Source: Thermoguttaceae bacterium (GTDB lineage: Bacteria; Planctomycetota; Planctomycetia; Pirellulales; Thermoguttaceae). From it: 42,452 nucleotides of DNA. Each line of letters starts with the position of its first letter. Positions within the stretch are counted from its first letter, which is position 1. Below the pieces are notes generated by a model. That model saw only the letters and a list, made by a program, of their open reading frames with translations, was not told the origin of the DNA and searched no databases. Both the position numbers and the translations under genes were made by a program. The stretch lies in NCBI GenBank assembly GCA_017559825.1, contig JAFYQR010000099.1, positions 1 through 42,452 on the forward strand. The letters run 5' to 3'. Of the stretch, positions 17,356 to 25,291 are shown in pieces.

Positions 17356-17792
17356 GCCGAAACGAGGCTAAGAATGAAAAAGAGGAACGCGGTTCGACGC
17401 CGCGAGCTCGTCGTTTTTCCGGAAGCGGAAGCGCGAGAGTTCGCGACGTCGAGCGGCGCTCGAGGCTTTTTTGTCGATTTTGCGGGCGAAAACGCCGACT
17501 TTCCCGAATGTGTCGACGGTTTGAAGGCTCGCTTTCGATTTTTTAGCGCGATTTTCGCCCCAATTTCGGCGAAAGAACGTATAATGGTATCGGGACGGCG
17601 CGACTTCGCTCGCTCGACGCGTTGAAGCGAGGCGAACGGGACGCTCGGCGGCGCTTTAGGGGCGCGAAGCGGACGAGAGCGTTCGGCGACCGCGCGTCCG
17701 AAAGAAACGGTTTTAACGCTTTTGCGGACGACGGGGGCGAAGCGCGCTCCGCGTCGGCGCGGCGTCGCGTCGAGACGGGAAAGGCGGCGAGG
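17356..17792. other. Spacer after the oxidoreductase gene, with a lone -10 box
   Basis: An 83-codon open frame (17374-17625) begins 18 bp after the oxidoreductase stop, with a modest GAGG upstream. It contains a TATAAT box (17580-17585) and lacks recognisable motifs, so I do not call it a gene. The TATAAT may serve the downstream zinc-ribbon gene but has no good -35 partner. Confidence 0.4.
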
Positions 17793-18560
17793 ATGGGGAT
17801 TCGATTTTATTGTCCGAACGGACATAAATTGAACGTTAAATCGGAATTGGCGGGAAAAATCGGCGTTTGTCCGAAGTGTCAAGCGAGAATGGCGATTCCG
17901 CTGGAAAGCGTCCGCGAGTCGTCGCGCCGTCGTTCCGAGACGAAGACGGAAGACGTTGCGAACGAGCGCGTCGACGACGAAACGCGAAAAACGATCGCGT
18001 CGGAACCGACCGCGGAAGCGGCGACGGAGCGTTTTTTCGGCGGCGCTCGGGCGGAGGCCGCGCTCGGCGACGTGTTGCGTCGAGCGGTCGACGGGACGGG
18101 GCGGGCGGAAGCGTTCGACGAGACGAACGATCCGTTGCGCGACCCGCGGCTCGTATGGTACGTGCGAACGCTCGACAATCAGCAGTACGGGCCGGCGACG
18201 GGCGACGTGCTGCAAGCTTGGATCAACGAGCGGCGAATCGGGCCGAAGACGCTCGTTTGGCGCGAAGATTGGGCGGCTTGGCGGGAGGCGGGAACCGTTT
18301 TTCCGGAGCTCGAACGCGTTTTTTCCGGGACGGAGGGCGCGGCGAGCGAAGCGTCGAACGGCTCGTCGGCGTCGGCGTTCGCGAGTTTGGCCGAGGCGGC
18401 GCAAAATTCCGACGCGGCTCGGCGTTTCGTTTCTAACGACGAAATCCGCGCGTTGCGTCGGCGCAAACGGGCGACGAAGACGTTTGTCGCGATCGCCGGG
18501 TTGATCTCGCTGATTCTTGTTCTTCTTGGCGCGTTAATTTATATTTTAGTGCAAAAATGA
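17793..18560 (+). CDS. Zinc-ribbon, GYF-like, tail-anchored membrane protein
   Basis: This 255-residue protein has three parts. Residues 5-30 form a zinc ribbon (Cys7, His11, Cys26, Cys29, in CPNGH and CPKC). Residues about 120-172 resemble the GYF_2 domain (WYVRTLDNQQYGP, then IGPKTLVWREDW), a module that binds peptides. A low-complexity Ala/Ser linker and basic RALRRRKRATK precede one C-terminal transmembrane helix (about 229-252). The likely topology is N-terminus in the cytoplasm with a tail anchor. Its partner is unknown. The frame opens upstream to 17622, but the ATG at 17793 begins the zinc ribbon and has a purine-rich GGCGAGG before it. This architecture is familiar from planctomycete genomes. 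Confidence 0.85.
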   Translation: MGIRFYCPNGHKLNVKSELAGKIGVCPKCQARMAIPLESVRESSRRRSETKTEDVANERVDDETRKTIASEPTAEAATERFFGGARAEAALGDVLRRAVDGTGRAEAFDETNDPLRDPRLVWYVRTLDNQQYGPATGDVLQAWINERRIGPKTLVWREDWAAWREAGTVFPELERVFSGTEGAASEASNGSSASAFASLAEAAQNSDAARRFVSNDEIRALRRRKRATKTFVAIAGLISLILVLLGALIYILVQK

Positions 18561-18700
18561 GCTTCGGGAACGACCAAGAGACGGGAAACGACGCCGCCAA
18601 AGCGTTAAGATAGGGTGAACGCGACGGATTTAACGATTAGATGAAAGGCGAAGACGAGAGGCGGCGTTCGAGGGCGCGGACGTTTTTTGAGTCGGCCCGC

Positions 18701-18728
18701 TTGTCAAAGTTGAAAAGGGCGATATAAT
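18701..18728 (+). promoter_or_regulatory. Promoter of tRNA-Leu
   Basis: TTGTCA (18701-18706) and TATAAT (18723-18728) are 16 bp apart and end 37 bp before the tRNA. Confidence 0.7.
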
Positions 18729-18765
18729 AAAAACGTCGCGACGGCGGCGTTCAGATTTCTTTTTC

Positions 18766-18848
18766 GCGGATATGGTGGAACTGGCAGACACGTCGGATTT
18801 AGGTTCCGATGCGCTTCGCGCGTGGAGGTTCGAGTCCTCTTATCCGCA
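18766..18848 (+). tRNA. tRNA-Leu(UAG)
   Basis: An 83-nt class II tRNA folds with acceptor stem GCGGATA/TATCCGC, an anticodon stem TCGGA/TCCGA around the loop TTTAGGT (anticodon UAG, reading CUN Leu codons), a long variable arm and a T arm with TTCGAGT. The discriminator is A. The genome does not encode the CCA end (the next bases are TCC), so a nucleotidyltransferase must add it. Confidence 0.95.
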
Positions 18849-18940
18849 TCCCTATTATTAGCGGCGGCGAGCGAAAGGCGGGCGCGGTTTCGGTCGCCGT
18901 TGAACTTGCGGAACGTCGCGGTCGCGAGCGACGAACGACG

Positions 18941-19684
18941 ATGGAAAGCTCGGCGATTCGGAGAACGGCCCGCGTCGGGCGAACTTGGTTGGCGAACGAG
19001 CTGCGCGGTTGGCGCGTTTGGGAAGTCGCTTGGTTGGCGGCGTGTTGCGCGATTATTTGCGGTCTCGCTCTGTATTGGAACGAAGGGGCGCTCGGCGTCG
19101 TTTCGGCGGTTTGCGGCGTCGCTTACGTCGTCTTGGCCGGGAAGGGAAAAACGAGCGCGTTTCTTTTCGGCGTCGTCAACGTCTTGGCGTATTCTTGGAT
19201 TTCTTATGAAGCGCGGTATTTCGGCGAGACAACGTTGAATCTCGCGTACTATTTGCCGGCGCAGTTTCTCGGGTTTTATTATTGGAATCGTTCGATGGAC
19301 GCCGAAACCGGCGAGGCTCGGAAGCGTCGCGCAAGTCGGCGAACGGTCGCGCTCGGAGCGTTGGCGATCGGCGTCGGAACGGCGGTTTACGGGGAGTTTT
19401 TGCGTCGAATCGGCGGCGCCGCGCCCTTTGCCGACGCCCTGACGACCGTCGCTTCCGTCGTCGCGATGGCGGCGACGATCAAAACGTTGGTCGAGCAGTG
19501 GGCGATTTGGTTTACGGTTAATTCCGTAACGATTTTTCTTTGGGCGCGCGCTTTCTTAAACGGCGAGGAAAACGCCGGGGCGACGCTCGTCATGTGGGCG
19601 CTCTATTGGGCGAACGCCGTCGTTATGTGGGTAAAATGGGAGATCGAGCTAAGGCGCGCCGAAAAAACGGGCGTTTTCTCTTGA
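18941..19684 (+). CDS. pnuC: PnuC-family nicotinamide riboside / mononucleotide transporter
   Basis: This 247-residue membrane protein should import nicotinamide riboside or a related vitamin by facilitated diffusion. It has about seven hydrophobic segments. Family-like features include the WNEGALGVVSAVCGV and GKGKTSAFLFGVVN region, an aromatic stretch in YYLPAQFLGFYYW, and NSVTIFLWARAF near the end. An open frame continues upstream through the tRNA, so the ATG at 18941, 92 bp after the tRNA, is the sensible start; its ribosome-binding site is weak. It may be co-transcribed with the tRNA. No NAD-related riboswitch was recognised in the short leader. Substrate could instead be thiamine or riboflavin, as in PnuT and PnuX relatives. 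Confidence 0.85.
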   Translation: MESSAIRRTARVGRTWLANELRGWRVWEVAWLAACCAIICGLALYWNEGALGVVSAVCGVAYVVLAGKGKTSAFLFGVVNVLAYSWISYEARYFGETTLNLAYYLPAQFLGFYYWNRSMDAETGEARKRRASRRTVALGALAIGVGTAVYGEFLRRIGGAAPFADALTTVASVVAMAATIKTLVEQWAIWFTVNSVTIFLWARAFLNGEENAGATLVMWALYWANAVVMWVKWEIELRRAEKTGVFS

Positions 19685-19814
19685 CGTTTCTTGGAGCGTC
19701 GGCGCGAAAAATTTGCGCGATTTCGCTAATTTGTCTCCGACGAGGTAAAAAAGTCGCGACGAGAGCCGCCGTTAAACCGCGCGGCGAAAGCGAAATTCAA
19801 GAGGAGGAACGAAA

Positions 19815-20147
19815 ATGCGAAATCGATTCAAAGATTTGGAAAGCGGCGTCGTGTTTCGGCTTGCGGACGAAGCGGCGTATTTTGACGGCGAGATAACGAG
19901 TCGGACGCTGGCGCAAAACGTCGGGACGCGCTTGACGATTTTCGCGGTCGAACGGGGCGAGTCGCTCGAAACGAACGTCGTCGAGGCGGACGCGCTCGCG
20001 CTCTGCTTGGAGGGGGTCGGGCGAATAACGGTCGACGGCGTCGAGCATAAAGTCGAGGCGGGCGAGTCGCTCGTGATTCCGGCCGGGGCGCCGCGTTCGA
20101 TCGGGGCGCATGAACGCACTAAAATTCTTTTAATCGATATATTTTAA
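19815..20147 (+). CDS. Small cupin-domain protein
   Basis: This 110-residue protein is a single cupin barrel. The C-terminal half has the pattern GVGRITVDGVEHKVEAGE followed by VIPAGAPRSI, typical of cupin motifs, but the first metal-binding HxH is absent (the corresponding strand reads ETNVVEADALAL), so metal binding is doubtful. GAGGAGG lies 7 nt before the ATG. No signal peptide is present. Such small cupins can bind sugars, polyamines or act as enzymes; function is not assignable. It follows pnuC by 130 bp and may be in the same transcript. Confidence 0.8.
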   Translation: MRNRFKDLESGVVFRLADEAAYFDGEITSRTLAQNVGTRLTIFAVERGESLETNVVEADALALCLEGVGRITVDGVEHKVEAGESLVIPAGAPRSIGAHERTKILLIDIF

Positions 20148-20318
20148 CGTTTGACGGGGCGGCGCGTTGGTTGAAGGCGTTCGGACGGGAAATCGGCGTC
20201 GCGTTCGTTGGAGGTATTTGGGGGCGAAATTGCTGTCGGCGTCGGCGCGTCGCGTTCGTTGGAGACGTTTGCGCTCTTGCGGGCGAGTCCGGAGGAAGGC
20301 CCCTTGGACGGAGCAAGA

Positions 20319-20352
20319 AAAAACGCCGCGTTCTTGAAAACGCGGCGTTTTT
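20319..20352. terminator. Bidirectional terminator between the cupin and ettA genes
   Basis: A perfect 12-bp stem (20319-20330 with 20341-20352) includes five A on the left and five T on the right, so it can act in both directions. It lies between the cupin gene (plus, stop 20147) and ettA (minus, stop 20410). Confidence 0.88.
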
Positions 20353-20409
20353 AAGCGGTTAGGCGCAAGGAAAACGCGCCGTTAAACCGGTAAAATCGTT
20401 AAACTTGAA

Positions 20410-22095
20410 TCAGATTTGCGGGATTTTGCGGTACTTCGAGCGGCGGTTTTCGGCGCGGCTCGGGTCTTCGGCGCGCAACATTTCTTCGTAAGCGGAGAAG
20501 TCGCCTTCGAACCAACGCGTTTTGCCGTTCCCTTCGAACGCGAGAATGTGCGTGCAAATGCGGTCGAGGAAGAAACGGTCGTGGCTGACGACGATCGCGC
20601 AACCCGGGAATTCGAGGATCGCTTGCTCCAGGACGCGCATCGTTCCGACGTCGAGGTCGTTCGTCGGTTCGTCGAGGAGCAAAAGGTTGCCGCCCCGTTT
20701 CAGGAGCTTCGCCAAGTGGACGCGGTTTCGCTCGCCGCCGGAGCAAACGCCGACGAGGCGTTGCTGTTGCGAGCCGCGGAAGTTGAAGCGGCTGACGTAA
20801 GCGCGGCTGTTCATTTCGATCGGGCCGAGTTCGACGCGGTCGCGACCGTCTGTAATTTCTTCAAAAACGGTGTTTTCCGGGTTCAACGCGTCGCGGTGTT
20901 GGTCGACGTAAGCGAGTTGAACCGTTTCGCCGAGCTCGATTTTCCCGGCGTCCGGCGTTTCGTCGCCGACGATCATGCGGAACAACGTCGATTTCCCGAC
21001 GCCGTTCGGGCCGACGACGCCAACGACCGCGCCGCGAGGAACGATGAACGAAACGTCGTCGAGAAGCGTCGTTTTAACGCCGCCGATTTCGTAGCTCTTC
21101 GAAAGGTTGTTGACGACGAGAACCTTTTCGCCGAGGCGCGGGCCCGGGGCGATTTGGATGATCGCGTCGCTTTTATCGTCGAGTTTTTGCTCGGCGGCGA
21201 GCTTCTCGTAGGAGTTGACGCGCGCTTGGTTCTTTTGCAGACGGCCCTTGTGCGCCGTTTGAATCCATTCGAGTTCGCGTTTGAGGGTCTTTTGACGTTG
21301 CGACTCTTGCTTTTCGGCGATACGGAGAAGCTCCGCTTTTTGCGCCAGCCAAGACGAGTAGTTGCCTTCGAACGGGAGACCGCGCGAATTGTCGATTTCG
21401 AGGATCCACTTCGTGATATTGTCGAGGAAGTAACGGTCGTGCGTAACGATAATGACGGTGCCGCGATAGTCGCGAAGCGCGCCTTCGAGCCAATGAACCG
21501 TTTCCGCGTCGAGGTGGTTCGTCGGTTCGTCGAGGAGAAGGAGGTCGGGTTGTTCGAGGAGCGCTTGGCAAAGAGCGACGCGGCGGCGTTCCCCTCCGGA
21601 GAGTTGGCGGACGATCGCGTCGTCCGGCGGGAGGACGAGCGCGTCGGCGGCGACGTCGATGTGGCGGTCGAGTTCCCAACCGTCGACGGCGTCGATTTCT
21701 TCTTGGAGCGTCCCCATTTCCTCCATCAGCTTGTCGAAGTTGTCCGCTTGATCGGGGTCGCCCATCAAAATCGAAATTTCGTTGAAACGGTCGATTTTCG
21801 ATTGAATCGGCGCGACGGCCTTCATCAGGTTTTCGCGGACGGTGGCGTCGAGGTCGAGTTCCGGTTCTTGCGCGACGTATTTGCAGGTCATCCCTTTGAC
21901 GAACTTGACTTCGCCGTCGATGTCCGTGTCGATTTGCGCCATAATTTTCAAAAGCGTCGACTTCCCGGCGCCGTTTTCGCCGACGACGCCGATTTTCGCG
22001 CCGTAATAGAAGGAGAGGCTGATGTCTTGGAGGATCGTTTTGTCTCCGAATCGCTTCGAAACGCGATTCATTTCAAAGATAAAGTGCGGCGCCAT
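20410..22095 (-). CDS. ettA: ABC-F translation factor EttA
   Basis: This 561-residue cytosolic ATPase belongs to the ABC-F family and should bind the ribosomal E site and couple translation to the ATP/ADP ratio. It has two ABC domains: Walker A GENGAGKST and GPNGVGKST, signatures LSGGERRRVALC and CSGGERNRVHLAK, and Walker B LLLLDEPTNHLD and LLLLDEPTNDLD. Between the sites are the arm insertion (around PIQSKIDRFNEI) and the charged linker (KRELEWIQTAHKGR) of EttA. Length matches the family (about 555). The start at 22095 gives the usual MAPHFIFEMNRVSK; the open frame extends 14 codons further. It has its own promoter and a terminator shared with the cupin gene. A long open frame on the opposite strand is a codon-bias shadow. 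Confidence 0.96.
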   Translation of the reverse strand: MAPHFIFEMNRVSKRFGDKTILQDISLSFYYGAKIGVVGENGAGKSTLLKIMAQIDTDIDGEVKFVKGMTCKYVAQEPELDLDATVRENLMKAVAPIQSKIDRFNEISILMGDPDQADNFDKLMEEMGTLQEEIDAVDGWELDRHIDVAADALVLPPDDAIVRQLSGGERRRVALCQALLEQPDLLLLDEPTNHLDAETVHWLEGALRDYRGTVIIVTHDRYFLDNITKWILEIDNSRGLPFEGNYSSWLAQKAELLRIAEKQESQRQKTLKRELEWIQTAHKGRLQKNQARVNSYEKLAAEQKLDDKSDAIIQIAPGPRLGEKVLVVNNLSKSYEIGGVKTTLLDDVSFIVPRGAVVGVVGPNGVGKSTLFRMIVGDETPDAGKIELGETVQLAYVDQHRDALNPENTVFEEITDGRDRVELGPIEMNSRAYVSRFNFRGSQQQRLVGVCSGGERNRVHLAKLLKRGGNLLLLDEPTNDLDVGTMRVLEQAILEFPGCAIVVSHDRFFLDRICTHILAFEGNGKTRWFEGDFSAYEEMLRAEDPSRAENRRSKYRKIPQI

Positions 22096-22228
22096 CGTCG
22101 GGGGTCCGTTCGTTGTTTTACGGGGTGAGCGAAGCAAAATGTCGAAGGCGCGTCGGCGTTTCGAAGCGAAAGCGTTCCGAGCGCGAACTCAAGCGAAAAG
22201 CCGCGCTTTACGACTCTTCGCCGCTCTT

Positions 22229-22256
22229 ATTATAATCGAAAACGGTTCGCGTCCAA
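22229..22256 (-). promoter_or_regulatory. Promoter of ettA
   Basis: On the minus strand TTGGAC (22251-22256) and TATAAT (22229-22234) are 16 bp apart, giving a leader of about 130 nt. The 506-bp divergent spacer 22096-22601 otherwise holds the promoter of the SIS-HAD gene and nothing else recognised. Confidence 0.65.
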
Positions 22257-22461
22257 GGGGGCGGGCGATATTTTTTGAGAACGCGACGTCGAAAAGGCGG
22301 CGGAACGGGGCGCGTTTGAAAAGTTTGATTAACGGCGCTTGATTTTGATAATCAAAGAACGAGACGAAACGTAAGAAAAAACGGCGTTTGATTTTTTTGA
22401 AAACGGTTGCGTTTAGCTCGGTCGACGTTGGCAAGGGCGCGAAAAGGCGGCGTCGGGCGCG

Positions 22462-22489
22462 TTGACGGTCGGCGTTTTTCGGTTATAAT
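22462..22489 (+). promoter_or_regulatory. Promoter of the SIS-HAD fusion gene
   Basis: TTGACG (22462-22467) and TATAAT (22484-22489) are 16 bp apart, with a leader of about 105 nt. Confidence 0.7.
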
Positions 22490-22601
22490 AGTAATAAGGG
22501 CAAAACGGCGGCGCGGCGTTCGAGCGCGGCGTTTTCGACCGTTTCGCGATTTCTCCCGACATTTTACTTTCTCTCGCTCCCAACGACGGAAGGACGACCC
22601 G

Positions 22602-23990
22602 ATGAATTACTCCGAAAGCAAAGCGGCGGCTTTTTTGCAAGATTACGCGCGGCAGGTCGCGACCGATTTAACGCGCACCAACTTCGAGACGCTGGCGAAG
22701 ATCGCCGGGTTGATTTTGGCGACGAAGAAGAGCGGGAAGCGCGTTTACACGGCGGGGAACGGCGGGAGCGCGGCGACGGCGTCGCATATGTGCAACGACT
22801 TAATGAAGGGCGCCCGCGTTCTTGGTCGCGAGGGTTTTCGCGCCGTCTGCCTGAACGACTCGACGCCGATCGTAACCTGTTTGGCGAACGACTTTGCGTA
22901 CGAGGATATTTACTCGATTCAGCTGCGGACGTACGCCGATCCCGGCGATTTGCTGATCGTTTTTAGCGGGAGCGGGAACTCGCCGAACATTGTGAAGGGG
23001 CTCCAAACCGCGAAGGAAATGGGCTTGACGACGATCGGTTTCGGCGGTCGCGACGGCGGAAAAATGAAGGCGTTTTGCGACGAAATTCTCATCGCGCCGA
23101 CCGACTCGATGGAACAGCTCGAAGACATGCATATGCTGTACGAACACGCGATCGTGTCGCTGATGCAAAAGGTCGCGCCGTTGAACTTCGACGTCGAGGT
23201 TTTGCGCTATCGCAAGGCGGGAACGAAGATTAAGGCGGCGTTTTTCGACTTCGACGGAACGATCGCGACGCTGCGTCAAGGTTGGCAAGACGCGGTAACG
23301 GCGGAGGCTTGCGCGACGTTGTCGGAGATTCCGGGCGTTTCGGCGGCGGACGTCGAGCCGGTGGTGCGGGCGTACATTGAGAAGGAGACCGGGCGGCCGA
23401 TGATCGCGCTCGGCGAACACTTGGCGGAAGAGGTCGCGAAGCGCGGCGGAACGCCGAAAGCGCCGATCGTTTACAAGGAGGAATACGACGTCGTCCTCGA
23501 CCGCTTGGTCGCGGCGAAGTTTGAGGGGCTCGAAAGCGGCGAAAAGACGGTCGACGACTTGGTCTTGCCGGGTTTGATTCGCTTCTTGGAACTGCTGAAG
23601 GCGAACGGCGTCGCGCTCTGCTTGGCGAGCGGAACGGACGAAAAGCGCTTGACGGCGGAATGCGAACGCCTCGGCTTGACGAAGTACTTCGATCAAGGGA
23701 TTTACGGCGCTCGCGAGGACGGTTCGCCGTGTGAAAAGAACGACGTGTTGAAGGCGCTTCTTGAGAAAAACGGCTGGAGCGGCGACGAGTTGGTCGGCTT
23801 CGGCGACGGCGGTTTCGACATGGCGGCGGTGAAGGCGGTCGGCGGATACGCGGTCGGCGTCGCGTCGAACGAAGCGGAGCGCGTCGGCGTGAACGCGCAT
23901 AAGCGCGGGTTCCTCTTGGAAGCCGGGGCCGACGCGATCGTTCCGGACTTCGCGTATCCCGAGAAACTTTGGGCGTTTTTGAACCGCTAA
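22602..23990 (+). CDS. Fusion of SIS-domain sugar isomerase (GmhA-like) and HAD phosphatase
   Basis: This 462-residue cytosolic protein joins two enzymes. Residues 1-200 are a SIS domain of the sedoheptulose-7-phosphate isomerase type, with AGNGGSAATASH (51-62), FSGSGNSPN (121-129) and the His in EDMHMLYEH. Residues about 212-462 are a haloacid-dehalogenase phosphatase with DFDGT (Asp216, Asp218), LASGTDEKRL and GFGDGGFDMAAV. The natural reading is isomerisation and dephosphorylation in ADP-heptose or another C7-sugar pathway. The HAD part is not an obvious GmhB, since GmhB-type zinc cysteines are not visible, and no heptose kinase is adjacent. GGAAGGAC precedes the ATG; the upstream in-frame extension to 22407 overlaps the promoter and is rejected. 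Confidence 0.88.
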   Translation: MNYSESKAAAFLQDYARQVATDLTRTNFETLAKIAGLILATKKSGKRVYTAGNGGSAATASHMCNDLMKGARVLGREGFRAVCLNDSTPIVTCLANDFAYEDIYSIQLRTYADPGDLLIVFSGSGNSPNIVKGLQTAKEMGLTTIGFGGRDGGKMKAFCDEILIAPTDSMEQLEDMHMLYEHAIVSLMQKVAPLNFDVEVLRYRKAGTKIKAAFFDFDGTIATLRQGWQDAVTAEACATLSEIPGVSAADVEPVVRAYIEKETGRPMIALGEHLAEEVAKRGGTPKAPIVYKEEYDVVLDRLVAAKFEGLESGEKTVDDLVLPGLIRFLELLKANGVALCLASGTDEKRLTAECERLGLTKYFDQGIYGAREDGSPCEKNDVLKALLEKNGWSGDELVGFGDGGFDMAAVKAVGGYAVGVASNEAERVGVNAHKRGFLLEAGADAIVPDFAYPEKLWAFLNR

Positions 23991-24010
23991 GCGTTAACGT
24001 TAAAACGCTT
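23989..24010 (+). terminator. Weak candidate terminator after the SIS-HAD gene
   Basis: A 7-bp stem (23989-23995 with 24004-24010) overlaps the stop codon, but no strong T tract follows. The remaining convergent spacer to 24307 has no recognised gene or clear terminator for the minus-strand operon; a run of eight T near 24160 has no matching stem. Confidence 0.3.
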
Positions 24011-24307
24011 TAAACGGCGAAAATTTGCGCGTCAACGGCGTTAAGATCGGCGGTTTGCGTCGGTTTTAACGCCGTTTGTCGTTGGAAAAGCGAACGTCGA
24101 CGGGAGAACGTCGCGTCTCGTCGAAACTTTGCGCGGCGTCGGTCGAAAGTCGGCGTTTTTTTTCAACGCGATCTTTGATGGGGGCGAGCGACGGCGCGTT
24201 CCTGATTTTCTCGCGGCGTCGACGCGTTCTAACGTCGGGGCCGCAAGATCGAAAACGCGTCGGTTTGTCGCGGCGCGCGGCGGCGTTAAATCGCTTAAAG
24301 GCGCGGT

Positions 24308-25291
24308 TTAATCGGCGTCGTCGAGCGGCGCGACGACGCAAAACGGGCGCATTTTGTCGAGCGTTTTTTCGCCGATTCCTTTGACGCCGAGCAAATCGTC
24401 GACCGTGCGGAATCCGCCGAGTTCTTCGCGGCGCTCGATTATCCGCTCCGCGAGCGTGTCGCCGACGCGAGGCAGGTTCGTCAACTCCGCTTTAGACGCG
24501 GAATTTAGCTCGACGACGAACGCGAGAGTTTGCGCGGCGGGACGTTCGACGGCGCCGACGCCGGTTTTATCGTTGGCGTCGGCGAGTCGGTCGGCGTTAA
24601 AATCGGGGGGATCGGCGGTTTTGACGCTCGTTTCGACGATTGCGCGTCGGCGTTTGGCGGCGAGCGTCGCTTTTTCGACTTCGGCGGCGACCGCGTCGGC
24701 CAATCGTCGCGTCGACGAAACCGATTCGGCGACCGGCGTCGACGGCGAAACCGCGGCGAGCGGCGAGTCGAACCGGCGTTTCGGCTCCCCGAAAAGAACG
24801 GAAAACGCGACGACGGCGAAAACGAGCGTCGCGACCGCGGCGACGAACCGCGCTTGCCGAACGTCCGCCTTGCGAATCGCCGCCGCGCGGTCGAGTTTCA
24901 GCGGCGAAATCGCTCCGCGAGTCGAGCGAGAGCCGCCGTTTTTCGCCGTAAGCGTCGAATTGGGCGCGTTTGCCGAAGTTGCCGAATCGTTAAAAATCGT
25001 CGAATCAAGCGCTTTTGCTGGAGTCGTCGGGGCGTTGGCTTTTACCGAATCGATTGATTTTGCCGAAATTTTCGAATCGATCGCGCTTTCCGAGGAGGCT
25101 GGAGCGTTAAAATCGAAAGAATCGGAGCATTCAAAGGACGCGGTCGCGGCGAACGACGGCGATTTTGACGGCGGCGCGGGGAACGTCGATTGGGAAAGCG
25201 ACGGCGAACGCGTCGTTTTTAACGTTTTTGACGACGGACGCGAGGTTGACTCCGTCGGCTTTTTCGCTCGTTTGCGGCGTTTCGCGCTCAT
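24308..25291 (-). CDS. ComEA-like membrane-anchored helix-hairpin-helix protein
   Basis: This 327-residue protein ends in a ComEA-type double helix-hairpin-helix domain (about residues 258-318): ELNSASKAELTNLPRVG followed by LGVKGIGEKTLDKM. Such domains bind double-stranded DNA, in ComEA for natural transformation. A single transmembrane segment (VAAVATLVFAVVAFSVLF, about 152-170) precedes it, so the domain should lie outside the membrane. The N-terminal 140 residues are cytoplasmic, low-complexity and Ser/Ala/Asn/Lys-rich, with loose repeats around ANAP. That long N-terminus is unusual compared with ComEA (about 200 residues). The ATG overlaps the aroB stop codon (ATGA), so translation is coupled to aroB. 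A competence role is possible; no other com gene is nearby. Confidence 0.8.
   Translation of the reverse strand: MSAKRRKRAKKPTESTSRPSSKTLKTTRSPSLSQSTFPAPPSKSPSFAATASFECSDSFDFNAPASSESAIDSKISAKSIDSVKANAPTTPAKALDSTIFNDSATSANAPNSTLTAKNGGSRSTRGAISPLKLDRAAAIRKADVRQARFVAAVATLVFAVVAFSVLFGEPKRRFDSPLAAVSPSTPVAESVSSTRRLADAVAAEVEKATLAAKRRRAIVETSVKTADPPDFNADRLADANDKTGVGAVERPAAQTLAFVVELNSASKAELTNLPRVGDTLAERIIERREELGGFRTVDDLLGVKGIGEKTLDKMRPFCVVAPLDDAD

Noticed and set aside
17374..17625. Possible 83-residue protein after the oxidoreductase gene
   Set aside because: It has a modest ribosome-binding site but no motif, rare codons near its end and a TATAAT inside; evidence is too weak for a gene call.
18809..18940. 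Extension of the pnuC frame upstream through the tRNA
   Set aside because: The frame includes the 3' half of tRNA-Leu, so translation from there is not credible.
20416..22128. A 570-codon open frame antisense to ettA
   Set aside because: It mirrors ettA codons; its composition (Val/Asp/Arg/Phe-rich) and lack of motifs mark it as a product of GC-biased codon use. The same holds for the long minus-strand frames opposite the DUF4091, SUMF1-fold and oxidoreductase genes.
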